From: Haemaphysalis longicornis
Taxonomy: Eukaryota > Arthropoda > Arachnida > Ixodida > Ixodidae
Assembly (NCBI GenBank): GCA_013339765.2
Contig: CM023452.1
Coordinates: forward strand, 154,732,806-154,796,805
DNA: 64,000 nucleotides
Direction: 5' to 3'
Numbering within the stretch: the first letter of the stretch is position 1; the number at the start of each line of letters is the position of its first letter. The translations under genes were made by a program, and so were the position numbers. This document shows positions 11,601 through 23,400 of this stretch, piece after piece. A model generated the notes under the pieces. That model was given only the letters and a program-made list of their open reading frames with translations. It searched no databases and was not told where the DNA came from.

Positions 11601-14600
11601 AACCTGCGATTTGGCGTTTCCATTTTTGGAAAAAAAGGTCGTCTTGGATTCGGGTTTTTACGGTATTCAGACCAAGCTCGACAGTTAGCGCTGCAAGGCG
11701 GCATTGGCCGTTCAGCTTTCAAAGCCAGTCGGGGGCGGGGGTGGGTAATGAACTGCGGCGCATGCGGCACAAGTTCCGACGACGACGCAGTGTGTGGCTC
11801 CGACCAGTGAGGTGACCGCGTTGTAAATAAATGGGAGTTTTAAAAAGTTTCCTCAAGTTTTTTCTTAAAAGTATGGGTCGACCTATAGTCGAATATATTA
11901 TTTTTTTTTTCGGCGACTTCAATTTTTAGGGGGTCGACCTATATTCGTGCTCGACCTATTTTCGAATAAATACGGTAATTTTACAGCTCATTAAACTTCG
12001 CTGGCACCAGTGGCAGGAAACCATTTTGAGTGCCCATTTAAAACACTGAAGTTTAAGGAGCTGTAAAATTAGTTCCAAGTGGTGCATCAAAAAACCGGTC
12101 CACTTATTGCACTCACTAGGGTTCATAGTACTGGAAAGTACAAAAATCACAGCTCTATGACCAGCACTGTTTCGTCTATTGCTCCTCCGAATATGGCTAA
12201 TTATCTCCAATTATCTTGGGAACTAATTGAACAGCTGAAAAAATAATAGCACATTTGAAATCCGTGGGGAAAGAAGCAGCAAGACTGGCAAGTTTCACAG
12301 GGTTTACTTAAAACTGAAAAGGAAGCTGTTTTAAGAGCCGTGTCCCCCCTTAAAGGAGCCATGAAGACAAAATACAAGTTGGGTTTAATAGAAAGATTGC
12401 TTAGTCCCGATAACAATGATACCAAAATCATCGCAATCTTCGAACAAATAACGGAGATATTAGAGAAAACGTGTGAAGCAGTAGCGACCCCCTAGCCAAT
12501 TTCCCGCAACTTTTCTATGACGCCACGGAACCTTGTTTGTGCGATTGGCGGCCGCCTAACTGACCTGTCGCGACGACACATGACTGGACGTCTGTAATGG
12601 GGCCTCTAGTTCCATTTGACCGCATCACTTGAATGCTACCGTGCAGTTAACGCACTGAAAATTATGTTTTATTGTTGCCCCGTATGACGTCATTCTTGCT
12701 CATAACACGTCACTGTGGCGCAAAATTTGAAAGTTTTTAAATACTTCTTCCTTTTTTTTCGTTAAAAAAACATCTTTTGTGACTGTAATGGAGCTGAGTG
12801 AGATACTGAATCCTAGTTCTTTCAAATTAAACGAAGTTGTATTTTCTCTTCATGGCTCCTTTAACGCTTTCGCTGCCACGGGAAATTGACCGATTGACCG
12901 AACAAAACATTTTTTCTGTGCTATACTTATTCGTTAGGCACACATTGCAGTGACATAAAATGCAGATGATTCCATGCGCTTTGCAACGACACCAATTTTA
13001 ATAATGTTTTCATAAATAATGATTGCAAAAAAAATTAGCAAATTCGAAATTTTTTTCCAGGCGTCGAAGAAAATAAAAAAACGTAAGTTGTGTATAATAA
13101 ACCACTAGTAGTAGAAAAAATTCAGAATATACATTTTGTAGGTAAACATTTAAAAAACCCATCCTAGAAAAAAATTGTGCTGTGCGGTACAATTTGTCAG
13201 ATATAACAGAAAATGTTAGCCCGCGTGGTGCCCGTGCCTTGTGGTGAAGCCCAACCACTATTTGAAATTTTGCTATTTTTTATTTATTTATTTATTTAAT
13301 ACATACTGCCAGCCACCTCTTGGTGGCCAAGGCAGGAGTGATACAAACTTGCATACTTGCAGCCGTGCAACACAGTACAGTTCACGGTGCAGAAATAAAA
13401 TCGCCACATAACAGGCTTGTGTGGGACATGTATACTCGGGTTACAGGAGCAACACAAGAGCGCTGTCGAAATACAATCCAACTTTTGTTCACAACACGAA
13501 GTGGGAAAGCATGATAAGAGGAATTGAAACCTGCACATGGGACCAGACAACTGTTAGTACAAACAGGCAAGTGGCAGCTGATAAGAATGCGTCGGGCGCT
13601 GCAATGCCAGTGACGTCACGGGGCAGTTCATTCCAATCGGCAATCGTCCGTGGAAAGAAGGAATATCGCCGAGAATTTGTTTTTGTAAGCGGCATCACTA
13701 TGGTTTTATCATGCTTGTTCCGAGTTTTTCGCGATGTATTGCACTGCATGTATGTGTTAAAGGCGAGTCCTGAGTGTCCATTGGCTATGTTATACAGGAA
13801 TTTTATGCGATGTAGCTTTCTACGGGACTCTAATGTGGGAAGACCGGATCTATTACGGAGTTCAGTGACTGAAACGTGTCTACTGTACGTGTGGTAAATA
13901 AACTGAAGGGATTTATTTTGGATTTGTTCAAGCAAGTGTTTTTCTGTTTGTGTATGAGGATCCCATACGACGTCAGCATATTCCAACAGTGGACGTACCA
14001 ATGAAGTGTAGGCGACTAGTTTTGTTTTGCTGGTACAGTGTCTCTAGAAGAAATCTGGTGGTTTGACATTATTAAAGGCCCCAATTAGCCTCTACGTCAT
14101 GTAAAAACACTTTGTCAATGATTATGACCGGCAAAATATTGAAGGCAAGCAAGCGATGCGAAAAAATCCTCTTGAAGTTGAAAACCAAACTGTTTGGTGG
14201 ATGCTTGTACATTCTGATGATCACTTTTATCAGTCAGAACTTTCATTTGCAGTTTATTATCATGTTCTGACTCGCTATGGTAGCCCTGCTTGCAGGAATA
14301 CGGTACCATGCGCTAGAATCGTGCCCAGCAAGCTTTCACCAAGCTGCCGTCGTGCTATGAAGCGAGTTCAGCACTACGAGCCTACTACATTGCAGCGCCA
14401 TCTAACAATTTTGAAAAGAAACAAATACAAGGCTGTTGGAGACTTTGTCCGAATAGGCAGTTTTACTAAGAAGCGACACTAGACCTCCGGAAATACCCTC
14501 GTATGAAACCGAAACTGGCAGGTGAACAGCTGGTGCTGTTCAAGGCCAATTGGAAGCATTCTCCTCGTCTGAACTGATACCCGATGACTTGGTGTTATCT

Positions 14601-17600
14601 TTTGACTTTCAATGGAAGTTGTTATCGCAGAAGTAAGGCGTAGATAAAGTGGAAGCACGAGCGGCGTGCTTGTTTCGAGGAACAGTAGCGGGGAACGAAG
14701 GCGCCATGGCAAATGAGCTTGTAGTTTGGGTAACTGCGTAGTAGCGCCAAATATGAATTTCGCAATGCAAAAATGAAACCGAAACTGCTGGAAACTGGCT
14801 GAAAATGCCAGGCACACTTGCTAGACATGCGGGGGACCATCAGAAATAAACTTTGGCCAAATAAAGCTGCCCTTTCCCTTAACCAAAGATCACTAGTGAA
14901 TAGCTGGTGTCATTTTCAAGTAATCATCACCTCTCAATGCTGTCGGATTGCAAAGCTGACATCATTATTTGGTACTTGACTTGCCAGGAGCCTTTCGACA
15001 AAAAAATATTATGGTAATGCAGCCTAACCACGATCTGCATCCTTTTTTGTCAAGGGCAGAAGCCACGTCCCCTTCCTCAAAAACACGCTCACGTCAGCTC
15101 CAAAAAACGCCGTCAAGAATCTCGGTGTCGCCGGAGCGGGAAAATTTAAACTGATTCGAGAAGTGCAGTGCCTAGACTAACCACTGGCCGCATTAGGTGT
15201 ACGAGAAACGACTACAACATGTTGAAATAGGCAATATAAATCATCGATCACTGGTGATCGATTTGAATAGGTGTGGCAACGAAAGAGTTAAGCAATCTCA
15301 GAAGCATGTATTTTAGTAATTTGTGGGCCATAGTGAGCAAACAACGGCGTCATGGCACGTTGCATTCAGCGCTGCAATGTGCACTGCCCCCACTTTTTTG
15401 ATCTGCTTTCTGCATATACCATTTGAAGAACTTGATGAATTGGGCAAGTAGCTTTTCTTCCTGCTGTCATGAGGCTGGTGTCTCGGCATGCGTGCCGAAA
15501 ATAAGGCGCAACATTTTACAAGAAAAGTTTGTGGCACATTTCCAGCTTTATGTGAGCGTTGCGGTTGCTGCTTTCCAGTTTAAAAGCTGAAGGCTTAGAC
15601 CTGCACGGTTAATGTTGCACCTCGTGTTTGCTGTCCTGTTCTGCTTACATTTGGTGCCTACTGCAGACTATGCCGCACGACGACCCGCTGGGGAGCTTTG
15701 TCAGGGGCTTCGAAGACTACCTCCAAACTCCACTGCAGGTGAGTTCTGTGTCATGTTTGGTGCTTCCCATCTCAGGTAGACGCCTCACTGCTGTTTTTGA
15801 AAGGCTGTGGTTTTTAACGGGCTTTAAGGGGGGTCACTGCTCTTAAAACAACAGCCTCCTTGAATTGTTAAGTAAACTCTGTGAAATTTGTCAGTCTTGC
15901 TGCTTTTTCCCACTGATTTCAAATATGGCATTATTTTTTGAGTCAGTCAAGTAGTTACCAAGAGACATTAAGAGATAATTAGCTATTTTTGGAGGAACAA
16001 TAGACAAAACAGTGTTAGTCAGAAAACTGCAATCTTTGTGTTTTCCAATACACTGAACCCTGGTGAGTGCAGTAAGAGAATCGGAGTTTTGATGTATCGC
16101 TTGGAAATAATTTCACAGCTCATTAAACTTTGGTGGCACCAGTGGCAAGGAACCATTTCAGATGGCCATTTCAAACACCAAAGTTTAATGAGCTGTAAAA
16201 TTAGTTCCAGGCGGTGCATCAAAAAACGGATTCTCTTACTGCACTCACCAGGGTTCGTGGTATTGGAAAATATAAAGATTAGAGTTTTATGGCGATTGCT
16301 GTTTTGTCTATTACTCCTGCAGAAATGGCTAATTATCTCTCATTATCTTTGGTAACTAATTGACTTGCTCAAAAAATAATACCATATCTAAAGTAAGGGG
16401 GGGAAAAGCAGCAAGACTGACAAGTTTCACAGAGTTTACTTAACGAATAAAAGAAATTGTTGTAAGAGCCATGTCCCCCCTGAAAGTGTATGTGCTCCTG
16501 CTGTTAGAGCACTGGATTTCATTGACAGCACTGTGTTTTCTTGTAAAAGAAGTTATTTGGAACGCTGATTGACTATGGTTCGTACATTACTGCATTCAGT
16601 TACACGCCAGATAGAAGGGTTCATGCGCGCAACTAGTGGGAAGGACATTTTTGGCTAGCTGCTTGGTTCGGGTCTTTCTCTTCATTCCTGCGCTCTGGTT
16701 TCTTTCCAAAGGGAGTTTGCATCATCACCCCTAGATGGCACGTAAGTATTTGAGAAACTCTTTTTTTTTTTCTTCACGGGTGACGTCAACTCCGTGCTGC
16801 CTGCATGCTGTGGGGGTCAGTTTTGTGTCTGCTGTGTTGTTGTCATTGTCTTTTGTTGGAAACGAAAGCCCAGAAGCCAAGAAGGCTGGAGGGGATTCCA
16901 GGATGGGAAAGATAGCTCTCCTACAAGTCTTAAGGGGGGATGCTGGTCTTAAAACAGCTTCTTTTAATTTTCAAGTAAACTTTGTGAAACTTGTGAGACT
17001 TGCTGCCTTTTTCCTCACTGATTTCAAATATGCCATTATTTTTTTCAGCTGGTCGATTAGTTCCCAAAATAATTGGAGATAATTAGCCATTTTTGGTCAA
17101 ACAACAGACAAAACATTGTTGGTCATAAAACTGTAATCCTTGTGTTTTCCAGTTCTACAAACCCTCGTGAAGGCAATAGTCGAAGCAGTTTTTTGATGCA
17201 TCGCTTGGAACTAATTTTACAGCTCATTAAACTTCGGTGTTTGAAATGGGCACTCAAAATGGTTCCTTGCCACTGGTGCCACCAATATTAATGAGCTATA
17301 AAATTAGTTCCAATTGGTGCATCATAAAACTGCTTTGGTTATTGCATTCGCCAGGGTTCATAGTACAGTGTAGACTGCTTATAACGTATGTCGCGGGAGC
17401 CGCAAAAACCCGCACTATAAGCGGTACCGCACTATAACCAAAACATGCGCGAAATCAGCCCCATCGCAACCTACCTCTCAAATCATCTTTTATGTATCAC
17501 TCTTTTATGTATGGCACTTAAAAGCAAAGGCCTGGCCTTTATTTTTTTTTTTTTCTCCTCACATCAACCGCTGCCGCAGGGTCTTACACATTGCAAGCAC

Positions 17601-20376
17601 GGCCTTACAAACAGCGAGCACGGCTTTAACTTCCGGTGTGTTTGTGTTTTGGAGGACCATGGCTGCGTTTTTAGCGTCTATGAACAGATGCCGCGGAACG
17701 TGATAAGAACACGGCAGTGGGATTTTTTTTTATCCCACCTTGTGTTCACGATGCCGAAGGCGGCTGCTTATCAGCGCAGCATGGTGGAAATCTTTGTCTT
17801 CGCGCGGATCGCTTGTTCGGAAAGGGAAAGAGCGGTGGCTTATCTGCACCACGTTCTAATGCGTGAATCGCATGGAGCGATTTCTTCTCATAAAAACAAG
17901 CAGTGCACGCCGCAGGCGTGGTGATGCTGGCCCAGTTACAACTGGCGTGGTGTGCGGTGGGGTAAGAGGTGGCAACATGGCGTCGGCCCTGGCTGTGAAG
18001 TGGTGCAGGCAGCTCTAGCGACCGCTTCTAACTGCTCGCTGAAATGCCACACGAGGCGCAAGCGAGGATGCTCATGCAAGAAAAGAGCTGATAATATGAG
18101 CGAAAAGAGGCATATAAACTGCCATCCACGTTGCTTGTGAAAGCGCCCATCAAAAACCACCGCTGTGGTGGGCCTAAGCATCTCTGGCGCGGCCAGCCGG
18201 CTGGTCTCAGGGTTTCGGATCTCCCGCCATTAGGTGCGCATCTCCCCATTGGTGCAAATCGCGAGGCTCCTCCCACCGCGAGTGCAAAATCATCGGCACG
18301 AGCGTGAAAAAAAAAAAAAAAAAAAAAAAAAAAAACGCACGCGAAAATTGGCATGCATGAATCGTGTGCGAAAATGGGCCATTGCTGCGCGTGGACGGGG
18401 ACGGGGGTCGCTGTCTTCCGAGGTGCGTCAAGCAAGGTCAGTTGTGGTTATCACGTACGCGTGAACTAAAGGGTGCCTATTCTTTTCTTGTGTATCCAAG
18501 TTAGAGGAGAGCAAGGGGTGCGCGCTGCGTCAGATGGCCGATTTCATCCTTTATTTTTTCTTTTGCTACCCTAAATTAATGCCCCAGCTGTGCCGGTCGA
18601 TCAGCAGTCCCGCCAGAAAACCGCACTATAAAAGGTATTGTGCTTCGGCCAACCGCATTCTAAGCTGTATGCTTATGCATTGAGTTCTATGGGAGGTGAA
18701 CCAGTGGTCACAAAAACCCGCGTTTTAACCAGTCCCGCACTATAAGCAGTTACGTTATAAGTGGTCTACACTGTATTGGAAAATACAAAGATTGCAGTTT
18801 TATGACCAACACTGTTCTGTCTATTGTTCCTCCAAAAATGGCTAATTATCTCTAATTATCTTGGGAACTAATTGACCAACTGAAAAAATAATGGCATATT
18901 CGAAATCAGTAGGAAAAAAGCAGCAAGGCTGACAAGTTTCACAAAGTTTACTTGAAAATTTAAAAAAAGCTGTTCGAAGACCAGTGTCCTACTTTTGAGT
19001 CTAAAAGGATGTCTTTTTTTTCCCATCTCAAGCCTCATGTTTCTGGTAATGGGAAGTCACGTTTATGCCACGGACAAAGCTCAGCTACTGACACACCTTG
19101 CTGCACAGAACATGCTGTTAAAGTGAATGCATCAGAACCGCAAAGTTTATTACGTAAGTCGTTAGCCGTGACCTAAACTAAGGAAATGTTGAAACGGAGT
19201 TCTTTTGCCATGTGTGGAGTCCTATCAGATGCAGTGTTGTCCTCTGCCTCCAATCGTCGATAGCATTGCTCTTGCTATTTAAAAATCAGGTACTGCCTTT
19301 CTATGATGCAAAGAAGAAATTATTGCTTCTGATGCTGCTCTGTTGTGATGAGGTTAGACTCACAAAATGACAAGTTTTGACTGGCAGTCGTCAGCCATGA
19401 GCGGGAGAATAGCAAAATTGTGTCGGGTAGTGTGAGCCGTTTGACTGTGTGTCTGAGTTTCTCCATGCACTTATCTGAACAGTTCTCATTTTCCTTTTCT
19501 TCTTCTTCGTCTCCTCCTCCTCTAGCCGCTGGGTGACAACCTGGAGTCGGTGACGTACGAAACCTTTGAGAAGGACCCCGTCAAGTACACAGAGTACCAG
19601 CAGGTGAGGGCATGGCGTTCCTGATGCAGTGTTTAACACTGTCAATACTCTACAAGTAGGGGCTGTTGTTGCACATTGAAAACACGCTGCCTGCGGTGTG
19701 AGAGCTCAAGCCCGTTCTACGTGGCGCGAATTTACCGGTGAATTTGCAGCTGTGGCTCTGCTCGTGAAGCAAAATGGCCTACCATAAAAGCCCGCATATA
19801 GTGCAAGTTTTCTTCTAAATTTTACCATGTAAAATTTCTGCCCTGTGTTATATACCCACCAAAGTTTTCAGCCGAAAATTTGCAGTTTTGGGTTTCTTTG
19901 AAAGTGCCATTGTCAAGACTCGTCGTGGAGGATGATGCGCCATCTTGCAGTGGTTTCAGCGGTCTGCTGCTTCTTTCAAGTGGTGCCATCTGGACCACGC
20001 CAAGAATCGGCACGCTCATTGAAAGTCCATCTATCGTGATGTTGGGACTGCCAAAAGCGCTACTCAGCTGCCTTTGAGGGGGCATACTGGTCTTAGAGCT
20101 GTTTTTTTTTTATTTACTAACCAATATTAATGGAACTGCACAGTATTATGGAGTTCTTTGTGTTGATTTTAAATCTGCAATTAGATTTTTTGAATTTGAT
20201 CTTTTTTTTTAGATAATGATTGATTGCCATTATTTTGGGTCACAATTACAGCATAACCATGCCATACAGTGGAGCTGACTACAGCTGAACAGTAACTGCA
20301 ATGCAAATAAATGATCTCTCTCAGCTTTTTTCCTCGTATTATATGCAGATTTGAAATTACTTTATTAATGTTGTTG

Positions 20377-20410
<34 letters not shown>

Positions 20411-23400
20411 CATGTTTGCTTTCCTCAAATTACACCTGGTATTATATGCGGGTTTTTACGGTATTTTCGTGTCCCAAAGCTACGAAAATGAGTTGTTTTG
20501 CCGCACGAGTGGCGCTGTAGCTGCGAACTCGCAGGTAAACTCACACCATGTTGAACGGGCTGCAACAACAAAAACCAGATATGCATGTACACAAATACTG
20601 TATGAAACGGAAATATTGGTTGAGGTTTTTTCCCCCGAAACTGCAAGCTTTTTAGAGCAGCTGACTGGATTTTATTTGCTCCCTCTCTACCACAGGCCAT
20701 ATACCTTGCACTCATCGACAAGGGGGAAGAGCTGGGCAAGGACAAGGAGATGTGAGTGGTATCTCCCTCTTTTCATTTTTTTTTTTTCCTTGTCGCATTT
20801 ATCTGTGCTCGGTGATTTGCCTCCCTGCGTCACAAGCAGTTAATCGAGAGCTTGGAGTCTGTGGTTTGGCAGATGCATTCATCTGCCTTCTCCCTCTTCT
20901 CAACACTGTTCTTAAATTTGACCCATGGGTGATGCTTTGAGAGAGTTGAAAGCTGGTCATTTATCTGGTTGGTGGTTACTAGAGGTGTGCGAATACCGAA
21001 AAGTAACTTTCGAAGCGAATATCGATTCGAATTTGGAAAGAAAGCCGAATATTAAATCGGATATCGAATATCATTTTTTTTTTTTTTTTCAGGCCTTGAT
21101 TTTTTATACAAGTTTTTGCTCCAAAGTAGAAGCTACTTTGCATGTTTGGGAGACATCACTTTCTTTTTTCTTTTTTTCAACCTGGAGAATGCGTTTTTTA
21201 ACTCGCATTGGTGCTACTCCAAGAATCCGGAGTGGGCACGATACACATTTGAAAAGAAAAAAAAAAAACTACTTGCACTGGAGTTGCTGTACTGCAATCA
21301 TGGGCAAAGACTATACAGCGTCTCGTAACTCAGAAGCGAGCACTTTGCAGGCATGAACAGTAGGATGCGAAAACACGGCATAACCACAATCATGGATCAC
21401 GATGAGGTACTTCTTTGGAAGCACATGGGCAGCATGGAGCGGGAATAATATGTTGTGGACGGAAAGCTCGCACTATGGTCGCTGTGGACAAGACTATCGA
21501 CTGTGGTCTAAAAAACAAGTAAACACGCAGTAACCATACACCAACCACGTTCAAAACAGCCACAATTGCTGTCGAAACAAAACAGCTGCAGTCTTTACCG
21601 GAAGCTGCCCGGTCGCAAAATTCAAAATGGCGGCCAGAGTTGACGGCAACGGCACGAAAGAAGGATCGTATCGACGCAATCGCAGATTACTTCGTGCAGC
21701 GGGATAAAATTTACGGCCTCTGCAAGGCGCGCTTGTCGAAAGCGTGATTTAGATGAAACTTGCTCAGCAGACTGAGTAGCAGCAGTGTTCTCTCTCTTTG
21801 CCACATGTCAGTAAGAGGCATTTGAAAAGTTTGAACAGGCATTTTGGCGGCAGCCTAGGCACTGAATGGTGACGCTGCTCGGAATAATAATTAGTGCCGG
21901 CTGCAAAACGTGAGCTAATCTCGCCAAAGGCGAAAGTAATTCCTTTCTGCCCCCTTCCTCTTTGACATGCGACTTGCAGCGTCGTCATGGTTGTCGGAGC
22001 TGGCAGGGGCCCCCTGGTGACGGCAACGCTGAATGCTGCTCGGCGCGCCGACCGAAAGGTTCGCGTCTATGCTGTTGAGAAGAACCCCAACGCGGTTGTC
22101 TCGTGAGTGTTCACTCTTCGCACCTTTTGATTGACCCCTGTTCCTTCCACCTCCACCTGTCTCTCTCTAGAAACGTGCGTAGATGCTTCCCTCGCGCTCG
22201 CGGACGTGCCTTTTGTCTGCAATTTTGCGCCATTGCTCTAATGTTATTTCTGATTATCACACTGCTTTTGTTTTGGGTAAGCGAGTGTCATATGATTGTT
22301 TTGAGTGGGCTTGACTGCATACCCACAATGACTACAATGTTCATGATATTACGACTGAAACATCTTCACTAGGTGCAAAAAGACATGGACGAAGGATTGA
22401 GGTAAACACGAACAGGGTGCCACTCACAACTGAAGATTACTTTGAAAAGTAGGAACACACCACCTGCGCATGTTACACACTGATACTATGGATTTACCTA
22501 GATATGCTACTTCTTGCAGCAGTAGTCCTAGGGATGTATCAGTGTCAGCCAGCCGTCCCTAGGACTATCGCCGCAAGAAGTAGCTTATCTGGATAAGAAC
22601 ATGTGATGCAGTCCAGTTGGTCATTAAAGGAGCCATGAAGACAAAACACAAGTTTGGTTCATTCAAAAGACGGCCTCGTTAGAATCACACTGACACCACT
22701 TTTAACATAAACTTCGCTCAGATAAGCTGCATAATTAGGAAAAAAGGGAATGGCCATGCGACCCACCAGCTGATTTCTCACAACAGAACCTATGATGTCA
22801 TACCAGCCTGCTCTGCGGTTGGCGGAGGCCGGCAAAAGCAAGCGCAAGTTAGGCTGAGCTATAAGTTATAAGCTTGCAGAATGAGCTATTTGTGCTTAAA
22901 TTTAGGGTGCATTCCTTTTAAAGCAATAAGAATGGTGGAACAAACAGTGGAAGTTACGAAAGTACACGTAAACATAGAAGTACCGGTGCGTATACTGCTG
23001 TTGGTTATGCACGCACTATGCTTGGTTTAGCTGCACAGCACTGCGGGGCTTTGGGGTTGTCTCAGACGACACTGGCCGATTGACGCAAGCAACGGTGTCT
23101 TACGTGACCATATTTGTCGAGCGAGCAATATGTTTCACGAGACGATTGTTTTCTCTCAGAACAAAAACAAGCCAGGTTGAAATACGGCTTGCCACGGTAT
23201 GGTGGTGTAACATAGGTTCAGTAACGTAAACAAACGCGCAAGCGCCGCCGTAGGGTATCTCGATGCCAGCGCCGCCGTACAGGGTGGAGACACTCTTTAA
23301 ATGGCCCCCTGCCACCACAATTGGGTCAACGTGCTCAACGCGTTGTTCTTTTTGTTTCCCACAAAACCCAACAACGCAAAACCGATAAGATGATTCAAAA

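Larger units (their letters stand above)
6170..11975. mobile_element. TA-flanked DNA transposon with CCGTATTTATTCGAATA termini, containing a further insertion
   Basis: The left terminus CCGTATTTATTCGAATATAG and the right terminus (minus strand) CCGTATTTATTCGAAAATAG form an inverted repeat flanked by TA at 6168-6169 and 11976-11977. Removing it plus one TA restores the host F1 sequence (TTGGAAC-TA-ATTTTACAGC), which other F1 copies contain uninterrupted. About 5.8 kb in all, including the inner element at 7408-11663. Confidence 0.82.
5885..12353. mobile_element. TTAA-flanked fold-back element (family F1), split by nested insertions
   Basis: The left end TTAAGGGGGGACACTGCTCT (5885) and the right end AGAGCCGTGTCCCCCCTTAA (to 12353) are inverted repeats bounded by TTAA, the target-site preference of piggyBac-type elements. 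Other copies are about 600-660 bases. Here the element's own sequence is only 5885-6169 and 11976-12353; the rest is another transposon inserted at a TA. The two arms are inverted copies of each other over most of their length. Confidence 0.8.
16930..18990. mobile_element. F1 fold-back element, copy 3, split by a TA-flanked transposon
   Basis: It starts TTAAGGGGGGATGCTGGTCT and its right arm ends near GACCAGTGTCCTACTTTTGA, which has lost the clean TTAA. The arm sequence is interrupted at 17366 by a TA-flanked element and resumes at 18776 exactly where other copies continue. Confidence 0.78.
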
